Source: Hellea balneolensis DSM 19091
GTDB taxonomy: Bacteria > Pseudomonadota > Alphaproteobacteria > Caulobacterales > Maricaulaceae
Direction of reading: 5' to 3'
Assembly (NCBI RefSeq): GCF_000428525.1
Contig: NZ_AUAC01000003.1
Span: forward strand, 434,001-498,000
DNA length: 64,000 nucleotides
Part shown: positions 8,258 to 16,659 of the stretch, piece by piece
How positions within the stretch are numbered: the stretch's first letter is position 1
Layout: each line of letters begins with the position of its first letter
Translations under genes and position numbers: made by a program
The notes under the pieces: generated by a model
What the model saw: the letters and a program-made list of their open reading frames with translations, nothing else
What the model was told of the DNA's origin: nothing
Databases searched by the model: none

Positions 8258-8293
8258 TACCCATAATTGTACCCCAATTTGTGCCCATAATTG
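8258..8293. repeat. Three 12-bp tandem repeats in front of the integrase
   Basis: TACCCATAATTG, TACCCCAATTTG and TGCCCATAATTG are head to tail, 10 bases before the int start codon and 82 bases from the tRNA end. The arrangement fits recombinase arm sites or an autoregulatory operator. Confidence 0.5.
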
Positions 8294-8374
8294 GGGGAAA
8301 TTGGAGGGTTGCGAGAAAACGTGGGAAAAAACGTAGTCTTTCCAACGACTTAACGGTCTTAAGAATGAGAGAAA

Positions 8375-8451
8375 TGGCGCACCGGGGAAGATTCGAACTC
8401 CCGACCCCTTGATTCGTAGTCAAGTACTCTATCCAGCTGAGCTACCGGTGC
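8375..8451 (-). tRNA. tRNA-Arg(ACG)
   Basis: The cloverleaf is readable: acceptor stem GCACCGG/CCGGTGC, D arm AGCTCAGCTGGATAGAGT, anticodon stem CTTGA/TCAAG around CTACGAA (anticodon ACG), and T arm with GTTCGAATC. The CCA end is encoded. It is the probable attachment gene for the island, since the integrase lies directly downstream of its 3' end. The second att copy was not found in the window and would lie to the left of it. Confidence 0.95.
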
Positions 8452-8537
8452 GTCTGCGAAAGCGATGCTTTGCGCGAGTGCCGCGTTAAAGCCTATTGTT
8501 TCCGGCGCCGCAAGTGTTTTTTACGGTTAATGGGCGT

Positions 8538-9011
8538 CTAAAGTGGTTTTTCGTAATAACGCAGTATCGCATTATAGTCGGGATATTCAACATCAGCCAG
8601 GGCTCTGAAGCCTAGACGCTCATGAAACGCATGGGAGCCTGGGTTATTGGGCTTTGAGTTTACTTCACATACGAGGCGGGGCAGGCCGCGCGCCCGGGCC
8701 TCCGCTTCGAAGTCAGCATAAAGCGTCCGGCCATAGCCTTTCCCTTGTGCTGCGGCATTTAGGATGATGCGGTCAATATAATAAAACTTATTAAATCTGG
8801 CGCGGAGCCATTTCAGATTTTTATGATCATACTCAACATCATGGGCATATCCGATAAGAACACCATCTGCATCATGGATTTGCTTTTTGTAATGGGCGAG
8901 GTCAAGCAGATTGGTCAGCTCTTCTTCGTCCAGCGGGGAGAGCCAGTGCACGAACTCTTGGTTCATACGTAGAATTTTTGCGCGGTGTGATTTAAGAATA
9001 GGCCCTATCAT
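8538..9011 (-). CDS. GNAT family N-acetyltransferase
   Basis: 157 residues. The acetyl-CoA pyrophosphate-binding motif A is visible as AAQGKGYGRTLY near residue 88, followed by the helix and the N-x-x-S-x-x-F-x-x-x-x-GF signature (residues about 118-135). The family transfers an acetyl group from acetyl-CoA to an amine. The substrate cannot be told from sequence. Its ATG overlaps the stop of the P1-peptidase gene, so it is the last gene of a three-gene minus-strand operon ending just upstream of tRNA-Arg. Confidence 0.82.
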   Translation of the reverse strand: MIGPILKSHRAKILRMNQEFVHWLSPLDEEELTNLLDLAHYKKQIHDADGVLIGYAHDVEYDHKNLKWLRARFNKFYYIDRIILNAAAQGKGYGRTLYADFEAEARARGLPRLVCEVNSKPNNPGSHAFHERLGFRALADVEYPDYNAILRYYEKPL

Positions 9012-9988
9012 TTCGCAGCCTCATAGACGCCGCGCATGAGGGCGCGTGCAACGCAGCGCGCCGCCGCTGCGCCAAGCTCTGCGAGGGCGGCGGGGCTCTC
9101 ACAAGCTTTTTCCCCTGCGGAAAGTGCAAAAATCGTATCCCCATCTAGCGGCGTATGGCTGGGCTGCACGGCCATTGCAATGCCGTCTTGGGCCATAATC
9201 GCCACGCGCTTGAGCTGTTTTTGTGTCAGAGCGGCGTCTACCGCCACGGCGCCGATAACAGTGCTCTGGGCTTTCTGATTTTTAGCCGCTTTCAGGACCG
9301 CAAGCTTTGTGTCTTGAGCTTTTTGATGGACGTAATCCTCCGGCGGTCGTCTCCCGCCAAATTCGTTCTCAATTTCATAGGGCCACGCCCAAGGGCAATC
9401 CGTGCCAGGCATGAAGGGCGAGCCAACAGGATTAGCTGCGATGACAGCGCCAACAATAATACCATTGATTGTTTCCGAAGCACTGCCTAAGCCGCCGGGA
9501 TAAAGCCCTGCCGTTGCGCCGTAGCCTGCGCCCGCTGCACCGAGCCTTATATCATTTGAAGCGGCTTTACAGGCTTTAACTCCTAAGGCTCTGAACGGCG
9601 GCTCAAGACCCCAATCTTTATCTCCGCCATTGGCATTGTCAAAAAGAATAGCGCTGGGCACGATGGGGCTGACGGGTATTGGGGCCGGGCCGGGCGCATA
9701 GCCTATGCGCTGTTGCCCCAGCCAAGCACAGACTCCATCGGCCGCTGCGAGGCCGTAAACAGATCCACCTGAGAGGCAAATAGCATGTACTTTCTCGATT
9801 AAGCCGCCATCAGATAACGTATCGGTCTCCCGCGTTCCGGGCCCGCCGCCGCGCACATCAACGGCGCAGGTGGCGGGGCTATCCGGCAGGATGACGGTAA
9901 CGCCCGTTTTTACCTTCGCATCATGGGCTTGGCCGATACGTAATCCGCCAACATCTAGGATAGTATTTTGAATTTTTTTTTGTTTCAC
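9008..9988 (-). CDS. P1 family (DmpA/NylC-like) peptidase
   Basis: 326 residues. The family comprises N-terminal-nucleophile hydrolases that self-cleave into two chains and act as aminopeptidases or amide hydrolases. Visible hallmarks are DVRGGGPGTRETD near residue 44, LSGGSVYGLAAADGV near 72, and ST-VIGAVAVD near 244, where the Thr corresponds to the cleavage/nucleophile residue. HTPLDGDTIFAL follows. Length is normal. Start and stop overlap both neighbours by ATGA, indicating co-expression with a membrane protein upstream and a GNAT enzyme downstream. The substrate is unknown. Confidence 0.85.
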   Translation of the reverse strand: MKQKKIQNTILDVGGLRIGQAHDAKVKTGVTVILPDSPATCAVDVRGGGPGTRETDTLSDGGLIEKVHAICLSGGSVYGLAAADGVCAWLGQQRIGYAPGPAPIPVSPIVPSAILFDNANGGDKDWGLEPPFRALGVKACKAASNDIRLGAAGAGYGATAGLYPGGLGSASETINGIIVGAVIAANPVGSPFMPGTDCPWAWPYEIENEFGGRRPPEDYVHQKAQDTKLAVLKAAKNQKAQSTVIGAVAVDAALTQKQLKRVAIMAQDGIAMAVQPSHTPLDGDTIFALSAGEKACESPAALAELGAAAARCVARALMRGVYEAAK

Positions 9989-10617
9989 AAAAATACAAAT
10001 AGGTTGAATGCCATCGCAATCATATAGCAGAAAGCTAAATTATTTAGATTTAAAGGATCGGGAAATTTTTCTCCTATACGTCTAATGAAGAAACTTACAG
10101 CACCAAATTTAAGAATCAAGACTGCGGAACCTAAGCTTGCCAGCAGGCCTAAAGGAAGTCCTTTGATGTCAGCTTCGAAATCTGGATCTCCGTAAATAGA
10201 AATAAAGCCCATGATTAAAAATGAAATCGCCAATGCTGATTGGCCCCAAAGGTTAAGGGGATCAAATGTGGGATGCATTAAATCTTCCACAACATTGAAT
10301 TTCGAACTATTTTTAAACAAAGACTTACATCTAAAAATGGGCGCTGTAGATGTTTGCCGCGTCAAATAAATTGACATTGGATCTTGCGCAATTCTTTCAT
10401 CACCAAGTGCAAGGCCAAACTCACCTGCATCGGATGTAATGTAAAAGTCAAAATTACGCGTGAGGAGGTTATCACCATCAATAATGTTTAGATTGCCTAA
10501 TGGTTTTAGAGCGCTCTTGATGTCCTCTATTAGAGTAAATTTATTTTGAAATGTAATAAGTAATTTATGCCCATCCCGATGATAATCGGGCTGAATTTGC
10601 ACCATATATTTTGACAT
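9985..10617 (-). CDS. Hypothetical membrane protein
   Basis: About 210 residues from ATG 10617, chosen because GGAG sits 9 bases upstream. An in-frame ATG at 10656 would add 13 residues. The first 120 residues are soluble and mixed alpha/beta. The last 90 hold three hydrophobic segments (around SALAISFLIMGFISIY, LGLLASLGSAVLIL and FCYMIAMAFNLFVFL). No family is recognised. It heads an operon with a P1 peptidase and a GNAT enzyme and is divergent from the gamma-glutamyltransferase gene. Confidence 0.6.
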   Translation of the reverse strand: MSKYMVQIQPDYHRDGHKLLITFQNKFTLIEDIKSALKPLGNLNIIDGDNLLTRNFDFYITSDAGEFGLALGDERIAQDPMSIYLTRQTSTAPIFRCKSLFKNSSKFNVVEDLMHPTFDPLNLWGQSALAISFLIMGFISIYGDPDFEADIKGLPLGLLASLGSAVLILKFGAVSFFIRRIGEKFPDPLNLNNLAFCYMIAMAFNLFVFL

Positions 10618-10670
10618 GATGTCTCCAAAAGGCTTGCCGAGCGCGATTATGCTCATATGGTGCGAGCATA

Positions 10671-12479
10671 ATGAAGAAAGACCGTAATATGAAACTCTTT
10701 TCTACTTTGCTTTTGGGGAGCGCGCTTGCGCTGTCAGCTTGTACTAAAACGGAGCTTGTTTCAGCGCCAGACTTTACGATTGCCAAGACTGAGGTTTCCT
10801 CTCCAGGCATGGTGGCATCCGCTAATCCTTTGGCGACGCAAGCGGGGTTGGATATTTTGAAAGCCGGAGGCTCAGCTGTGGATGCTGCGATTGCGGTTCA
10901 GGCCATGTTGGGACTTGTAGAGCCGCAAAGCTCAGGCCTGGGCGGCGGGGCTTTCATGGTGGTTTATGACCCTAAGACGGCAAAGGTCTGGGCTTATAAT
11001 GGACGAGAAACCGCGCCTGCTGCCGTGCGTCCTGACATGTTTTTAGACTCTGAAACAGGTGAGCCTCTCCGCTATTTTGACGGCATAGCTTCGGGTATTT
11101 CAACCGGCGTACCCGGCGCGGTAGTCATGCTTCACAAAGCCCATGAGGATTACGGAACACTTGCTTGGGGCCGGCAAATGGAACCCGCGATTAAAACCGC
11201 CGAAGAGGGGTTTGCAGTCTCGCCGCGTATGGCTGGAATAACAGCGCGAATGGGACGATTTGTGCTAAAGCGCGATGATCGCGCCCGTGAATATTTTTAC
11301 TTGGAAGACGGCGAAACGACGATTCCCGAAGGCTTTATGCGAGATAATCCGGCTTATGCGGAGACGCTTCGCGCGTTACAGAAAAACCCGCGTGCTTTGC
11401 TAGAAGGCCCGATTGCTGAAGAGATTATTCGCGTCGTTCAAGAAGAGCCAAAACCCGGCACTTTGACCCTTTCAGATATGGCAGCTTATCAGCCGCAAAA
11501 GACAGAGGCACTATGCTCAACTTATCGTAAGCATATTATTTGCGGGGCGCAGCCGCCCAGTAGCGGCGCAGTAGCCGTGCAATCCATTTTGAGAACATTG
11601 GAAAACTTTGACATGTCAGGGCTAGGACAATCCGCCGAGGGCTGGCACGTTTTTGCAGAGGCCAGTTTTCTTGCCTATGCAGACCGGGATAAATATGTTG
11701 CCGACCCTGATTTTGTTGAGGTCGAAACAGGGTTGATGCTCAATAAAGACTATTTGAAATCGCGGGCCGTACTTATCAATATGGACAAAGCGATGACGGA
11801 TGTAAAAGCGGGTAATCCATCGGCCTTTTTGCGCGGACAGGACGCGACGCCTGATAATCCCGGAACCTCTCATTTCACTGTCGTGGATAAGGACGGTCTT
11901 GTTGTATCCATGACAACGACGGTCGAAGCGCCTTTTGGCTCTCAGCGTATGGCGGCAGGCTTTATGCTCAATAATCAGTTGACGGATTTTTCATTCCGCG
12001 CCGTGGATGCAGAAGGACTACCCATCGCCAATGCCCCCGCGCCTGGGAAACGCCCCCGCTCTTCTATGGCACCGAGTATAGTCTTTAGTCCGCAAGGCGA
12101 ATTTTTGTTCTCAACAGGATCTCCGGGCGGTAACTCAATCATTGCTTATACGGCCAAAACCATTGTCGGGATTCTGGATTGGGGCTTAACCCCGCAAGAG
12201 GCGATTGAGCTGCCTAATCTTATAGCGCGTAATGGGCGTGTTGCGATTGAGGCGAAAGATTTAAAAGATGAAGAGACTGGAGAAATAGATCGCGGCAGCC
12301 CGGCGGCGTCATTCGGAATGCCTGCTGAGATGATAACTGCGCTTGAGGAAAAGGGTCACAAAGTGCGCCGTTCAAAAGGTGAATTTAGTGGCCTTCACAT
12401 TATCTATCGTCAAGAAGATGGCCGTTTGATAGGCGGAGCCGACCCCAGACGTGAGGGGACAGCTCTTGAAGTTGAATAA
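10671..12479 (+). CDS. ggt: Gamma-glutamyltransferase, exported lipoprotein
   Basis: 602 residues. It cleaves the gamma-glutamyl bond of glutathione and related peptides in the periplasm. It has a lipoprotein signal with lipobox LSAC near residue 23. An internal ATG at 10689 would give a shorter and more typical signal. Family landmarks are GGSAVDAAIA and QSSGLGGGAFM in the large subunit, the autoprocessing Thr in NPGTSHF near residue 400, and PGKRPRSSM and GSPGGNSI in the small subunit. Length is usual. It stands alone, facing away from the minus-strand operon and converging on the SDR gene. Confidence 0.92.
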   Translation: MKKDRNMKLFSTLLLGSALALSACTKTELVSAPDFTIAKTEVSSPGMVASANPLATQAGLDILKAGGSAVDAAIAVQAMLGLVEPQSSGLGGGAFMVVYDPKTAKVWAYNGRETAPAAVRPDMFLDSETGEPLRYFDGIASGISTGVPGAVVMLHKAHEDYGTLAWGRQMEPAIKTAEEGFAVSPRMAGITARMGRFVLKRDDRAREYFYLEDGETTIPEGFMRDNPAYAETLRALQKNPRALLEGPIAEEIIRVVQEEPKPGTLTLSDMAAYQPQKTEALCSTYRKHIICGAQPPSSGAVAVQSILRTLENFDMSGLGQSAEGWHVFAEASFLAYADRDKYVADPDFVEVETGLMLNKDYLKSRAVLINMDKAMTDVKAGNPSAFLRGQDATPDNPGTSHFTVVDKDGLVVSMTTTVEAPFGSQRMAAGFMLNNQLTDFSFRAVDAEGLPIANAPAPGKRPRSSMAPSIVFSPQGEFLFSTGSPGGNSIIAYTAKTIVGILDWGLTPQEAIELPNLIARNGRVAIEAKDLKDEETGEIDRGSPAASFGMPAEMITALEEKGHKVRRSKGEFSGLHIIYRQEDGRLIGGADPRREGTALEVE

Positions 12480-12485
12480 TTTGGC

Positions 12486-13484
12486 CTAATCCAAAACACC
12501 TTTAACAATATCTCCCATCGGTGAGCCGCCTAAGACTGCGAGCTGCATTTGCGCAGATACTTTATTGATGGCTTCTTGCGGTTTTGCCACCGGGTGAAGT
12601 GCTATGCGTAAGGGGCGAGTGCCTTGAGGCCTAGCAATAGCTGCTGCAATAGCACGGGGAATATCCATCGGATCAGCCTCACCGCCGCCCGCTTCGCGTT
12701 TGCCCATGCCTTGCGTGAATTGCGGATAGGCGTTGAGAATATCATCTGTTAGGCGGGCCTTTAGTGCGGCTGAAGGTGCGTTCTGATTTGACCAGATCTT
12801 AGTTGGGTAACCTCCGGGTTGAATAATAGTGACATCAATGCCGTGGGGCGCGATTTCATAAGCCATTTGCTCACTCATGGCCTCAAGCGCAAATTTCGTC
12901 GGAGAATATTGTCCGAAGCCCGGAATTATGACGCGGCCAAGCTGTGAGGTCACATTGAAAATATAACCGCTTTTGGCGGCGCGCATAGACGGTAGAACAG
13001 CTTTGGCCATGCGTTGAGCGCCATAAAGATTTGTATCAAAAATTAACTGAGTGGCTTCCATATCCTGCGCTTCAATCGGTCCGGCAATCGACATGCCAGC
13101 ATTATTGATCAGAACATCAAGCTTACCGCCAGCGGCTTTTAAAGCTTTAGCGACTCCCGCTTGGACCTGGTCATCTTTGGTGATGTCGATTTCCAAAACG
13201 GTGATGTCCAACTTCTCTTTTTTGGCCAGTTGCCTTAGCTCAACTGCTTCGGGGCGGGGTAGGTTTCGCATTGTGGCAAATACTTTTGCGCCAAGACGGG
13301 CATAATGCTCTGCGCCCAAACGTCCAAAGCCTGAGGAACACCCGGTTATGAGAATAGATGTGCCCGACAAATCAACACCGTCAGTGGCTTCTGAGGATTG
13401 CGCGCATCCTGTCATGTAAGCCGCTGCCGCAACTCCGGCCCCCATCATAAGACTGCGGCGATTGAGTTTGGAAATATCTGTCAT
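12486..13484 (-). CDS. Exported SDR family oxidoreductase
   Basis: 332 residues. A twin-arginine-like start (NRRSLMMGAG) and a lipobox-like TGC near residue 27 suggest export and membrane anchoring, which is unusual for an SDR. The Rossmann fold follows: TGCSSGFG for NAD(P), NNAG near 126, catalytic S and YSPTK near 190. SDRs reduce or oxidise alcohols and ketones with NAD(P). The substrate is unknown. It ends convergently with ggt, 6 bases apart, and is followed upstream by a divergent-looking gap and the SemiSWEET gene. Confidence 0.82.
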   Translation of the reverse strand: MTDISKLNRRSLMMGAGVAAAAYMTGCAQSSEATDGVDLSGTSILITGCSSGFGRLGAEHYARLGAKVFATMRNLPRPEAVELRQLAKKEKLDITVLEIDITKDDQVQAGVAKALKAAGGKLDVLINNAGMSIAGPIEAQDMEATQLIFDTNLYGAQRMAKAVLPSMRAAKSGYIFNVTSQLGRVIIPGFGQYSPTKFALEAMSEQMAYEIAPHGIDVTIIQPGGYPTKIWSNQNAPSAALKARLTDDILNAYPQFTQGMGKREAGGGEADPMDIPRAIAAAIARPQGTRPLRIALHPVAKPQEAINKVSAQMQLAVLGGSPMGDIVKGVLD

Positions 13485-13516
13485 GCGAAGGTCCTTTGTG
13501 AGGAGGCATATTTTCT

Positions 13517-13786
13517 TTAGCCGCGGGATTTAAGTTTGTTTTGTATTACAACACTTAGAATGCAAAGCGCCAGACAAAGCGTCACAATATTGGCGGCTAT
13601 GACTGGGGTCGCTTTCAGGTAAACGCCATAAACGATCCAGAGTGCAACGCCGAGAGTGAAGACGCTATACATACCGAGCGATATGCCGCGCGTTTCTCGG
13701 GTCCTTAAAACCAAAATGGCTTGGGGTAGAAATGAAAGTGTTGTGAGAGTCGCGGCAATTGTGCCGATGAAGTCAGGAGATAACAT
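13517..13786 (-). CDS. SemiSWEET (PQ-loop) sugar transporter
   Basis: 89 residues with three transmembrane segments, the size of a bacterial SemiSWEET half-transporter that works as a dimer to carry sugars across the inner membrane. The FLPQ motif after helix 1 and the RTRETRGISLGMY loop are diagnostic. It is one of three such genes in the window (others at 30311 and 30607), with a near-identical motif pattern. It probably shares a transcript with the upstream SDR region or stands alone. Confidence 0.85.
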   Translation of the reverse strand: MLSPDFIGTIAATLTTLSFLPQAILVLRTRETRGISLGMYSVFTLGVALWIVYGVYLKATPVIAANIVTLCLALCILSVVIQNKLKSRG

Positions 13787-13922
13787 AATAGCGGTCTAAG
13801 TGATTTTGATTGGGGACGCCACATTTATAATGACCGTTCAAATATGAATATGGCTTCGTCATAAGCGAGACTGGTCAATCATTACAAATTTGTGTAGATT
13901 AAAAGAAAAACCGGAGGACACC

Positions 13923-14381
13923 ATGGTTCAGCTAACAGTCAATGGCAAAGCCCAAAAGATAGATATCGACCCGGAGACCCCTGTGCTTTGGGTTGTTAGA
14001 GAACAGCTCGGCCTTGTAGGCACAAAATTTGGATGCGGCGCGTCTCTCTGCGGGGCTTGCACTGTTCATATTGACGGCGAGCCTGTCAGGTCCTGCGTTA
14101 CGCCGCTCTCTGAGGCCGAAGGGAAAGACGTCACCACGATTGAAGGTATCGCCGCGCCTGATGGCACCCTTCACGCGGTGCAAGAGGCCTGGATAAAACA
14201 CCAAGTTCCGCAATGTGGATATTGTCAATCTGGCCAGATCATGTCGGCTGTGGCGTTGCTTAAGGAAAATGCCAATCCCTCTGACGAGGACATTGACTCG
14301 GCTATGTCGGGAAATGTGTGCCGTTGCGGCATGTATACGCGTATTAAAGCGGCCATTAAAACCGCAGCGAAGGGAGCATAG
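13923..14381 (+). CDS. iorA: (2Fe-2S) subunit of isoquinoline 1-oxidoreductase-type molybdenum hydroxylase
   Basis: 152 residues from ATG 13923, preceded by GGAGG. It carries two [2Fe-2S] sites: the plant-type set [14 protein letters not shown] with a later Cys (RSCVTP), and the helical set CGYCQSG...CRCGMY. It passes electrons from the molybdenum subunit encoded directly downstream (2 bases apart). Length and motif order fit IorA/CoxS-like subunits. The true substrate of this enzyme class member may be an aldehyde or N-heterocycle and cannot be fixed here. Confidence 0.88.
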   Translation: MVQLTVNGKAQKIDIDPETPVLWVVREQLGLVGTKFGCGASLCGACTVHIDGEPVRSCVTPLSEAEGKDVTTIEGIAAPDGTLHAVQEAWIKHQVPQCGYCQSGQIMSAVALLKENANPSDEDIDSAMSGNVCRCGMYTRIKAAIKTAAKGA

Positions 14382-14383
14382 TC

Positions 14384-16648
14384 ATGGTATCCAGAGCAGA
14401 GAAAAAAGCGGTTAAGAAAGCAAAACGCGCAAATGAAAGCCGCGCCCGTAAATGGACGCGCAGAAGTTTCATCGGAGCTGGAGCCGTCGCAGGTATTGGC
14501 GTCGGCGGCGCGCTTATGGTCGGTATTGCTATTCGCCCAGGTGACCGCACGGATGAGCTCGCAAAATTTGTCACAGAAGGGCAAGAGCAGCTCATCACCA
14601 CATGGGTTAAAATTGCGCCTGACAATACGGTGACGGCTATTATCCCTCACGGTGAAATGGGGCAGGGCGTTCACACCGCTCTCTCCGCGATGCTTGCCGA
14701 AGAGATGGAAGCCGATTGGGATGCCATGGACATTATGGAAGCGCCCGCTGAAAAAGACTTTGCCAATTTCGAACTTGGCCGTGAGTTTTTGACCGGCGGC
14801 GCAAATATACCGTCCCCGCTTTTCGATACAGTCAACGGACTTATGCTGACGGCGGCAAAGTCGATGGATTTGCAAATCACAGGCGGATCAACATCGGTAC
14901 GCTTTACAGGCGTTGCCGCTATGCTAACGGCGGGGGCCGCAGCCAGAGAGTTGCTTTTAGAAGCGGCGGCTCAGCAATGGGATGTGCCTTTAGGTGAATT
15001 ACGCGCCGAAAAAAGCTACATCTATCACGGTGATAAGAAAGCACCTTTCGCGGAATTTGCAGAGGTCGCGGCGACTTTAAAGCCAAATTTACAGCCTAAG
15101 CTGAAAAAGCGGAGCGACTATAAATTACTGGGCCAATCTCTGCCGCGTGTTGATATCCCGGCCAAGGTCGATGGTACAGCCATGTTCGGAATTGATGCTC
15201 AGGTTGAGGGCATCAAATACGGGACAGTTATGGCGGCGCCTGTTCATGGTCAGAAGATTGCAAAACTCGACTCCAAGGATGCCAAAGCTATGCCGGGCGT
15301 CATCGGCGTTTATAATATGAGTGATTATGTTGCTGTTGTCGCTGAGGGTTATTGGCAAGCGAAGCAAGCGCTTGATATGGTCGAGGTCGAATGGACTGTT
15401 TCTGGTACGGAAAACGTCAATGAAGAGAGTATTTTTGCGCAATATGCACAGTCGCTTGATGGCGGCAAAAAGAAAGTTCTTCACAAGGCTGGTAATGTCA
15501 CAAAAGGTCTGAAATCCGCGGCGTCTGTCTATGAAGCTGAATACCGCGTACCTTATTTGGCACATGCCTGCATGGAGCCCATGAATGCGACGGCTTGGGT
15601 CAGAGATGGGAAATGCGATCTCTGGACAGGGACACAAAACCCGCTTGGCACACGCATGGTAACGGCAGAGACACTTGGAATGGATCCTGAAAATGTAACG
15701 GTTCACACGGCCTTTATGGGCGGCGGTTTTGGCCGACGCGCGACGCCGGATTACACGAATCAAGCAGTTATGGTTGCTAAGAAAGCAGGCGTGCCTGTCA
15801 AATTAATTTGGTCACGCGAAGAAAGTACACAGCAAGATCATTACCGGCCATCAGTCTTAGGGCGTTTCAAAGCAGGTCTAGATGAAGACGGCATGCCGAT
15901 TTCTTGGGAAAGTGATTTCGTGCATAAAATGGATCCGCCCGAAGCTAGTGCTGTTTTCTACGATATTCCCAACGTCAGGGCGCAATATGCCGACAGTCCG
16001 ACACATATACGCCTTGGTCCTTGGCGCTCCGTTGACCACACGCAACATGGTTATTTTACTGAGAGCTTTATTGATGAACTTGCGGTCAATGCGGGCATAG
16101 ACGGTTACGAATATCGCCGTAAGCTGCTTAAGAATAAACCACGCCACTTAAAAGTCCTGGATACCGCCGCAAAAATGGCAGAATGGGGGAAGGCACTTCC
16201 AGCAGGACAGGCGCAGGGCATCTCTATTTGTGAGAGCTTTATGACCATCGTCGCAGAAGTCGTGACCATTGATATGAGCCAAGGTGAACCCCGCGTGCTG
16301 CATGTCGCTTGCGCGGCTGATGCAGGCTTGGCCGTGAATCCGGACGGATTTGAAGCTCAAATGGAAAGCGGTATTATTTACGGGCTGACCGCTGCACTTT
16401 ACGGCGAAATCTCCATTGAGGACGGAGCGGTTGAGCAGAGTAATTTCCATGATTATCAGCCTATGCGAATGAATGACGCGCCGGAGATTGATGTCAAAAT
16501 TATTTCTTCTGACGCACCTATTGGCGGGGCAGGCGAGCCGGGAACTCCGCCCATCGCGCCTGCCGTTGCAAATGCGGTCTTTAAGGCAACCGGCAAAAGA
16601 ATACGTCAATTGCCCCTCAGCAAGCATGAATTTGGCGCTGCGACATAG
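14384..16648 (+). CDS. iorB: Molybdopterin-binding large subunit, isoquinoline 1-oxidoreductase type
   Basis: 754 residues. A Lys/Arg-rich N-terminus with TRRSFIGAG looks like a twin-arginine signal, so the folded enzyme is likely exported with its small subunit. Molybdenum-cofactor landmarks include GEMGQGVHTAL, FMGGGFGRRATPDY and the C-terminal GGAGEPGTPPIAP, where the Glu is the catalytic base of xanthine dehydrogenase-family enzymes. It forms an operon with iorA. The cofactor genes at 40.8-45.2 kb (xdhC, mocA, moa) are the expected maturation partners. Confidence 0.9.
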   Translation: MVSRAEKKAVKKAKRANESRARKWTRRSFIGAGAVAGIGVGGALMVGIAIRPGDRTDELAKFVTEGQEQLITTWVKIAPDNTVTAIIPHGEMGQGVHTALSAMLAEEMEADWDAMDIMEAPAEKDFANFELGREFLTGGANIPSPLFDTVNGLMLTAAKSMDLQITGGSTSVRFTGVAAMLTAGAAARELLLEAAAQQWDVPLGELRAEKSYIYHGDKKAPFAEFAEVAATLKPNLQPKLKKRSDYKLLGQSLPRVDIPAKVDGTAMFGIDAQVEGIKYGTVMAAPVHGQKIAKLDSKDAKAMPGVIGVYNMSDYVAVVAEGYWQAKQALDMVEVEWTVSGTENVNEESIFAQYAQSLDGGKKKVLHKAGNVTKGLKSAASVYEAEYRVPYLAHACMEPMNATAWVRDGKCDLWTGTQNPLGTRMVTAETLGMDPENVTVHTAFMGGGFGRRATPDYTNQAVMVAKKAGVPVKLIWSREESTQQDHYRPSVLGRFKAGLDEDGMPISWESDFVHKMDPPEASAVFYDIPNVRAQYADSPTHIRLGPWRSVDHTQHGYFTESFIDELAVNAGIDGYEYRRKLLKNKPRHLKVLDTAAKMAEWGKALPAGQAQGISICESFMTIVAEVVTIDMSQGEPRVLHVACAADAGLAVNPDGFEAQMESGIIYGLTAALYGEISIEDGAVEQSNFHDYQPMRMNDAPEIDVKIISSDAPIGGAGEPGTPPIAPAVANAVFKATGKRIRQLPLSKHEFGAAT

Positions 16649-16659
16649 GGAGAGCTTAA

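Noticed and set aside
6600-8400. A CRISPR array near the defence-like genes
   Set aside because: No regularly spaced direct repeats with unique spacers were seen. The repeats present are adjacent 10- and 12-mers.
8169-8423. An 84-codon minus-strand frame crossing the tRNA end and the int start
   Set aside because: It reads the tRNA 3' end and the 12-bp repeats as protein (GTNWGTIMGT), a usual artefact beside tRNA-targeted integrases.
10571-10590. A CCCGATGATAATCGGG hairpin as a terminator
   Set aside because: It lies within the coding region of the membrane protein gene and has no T run.
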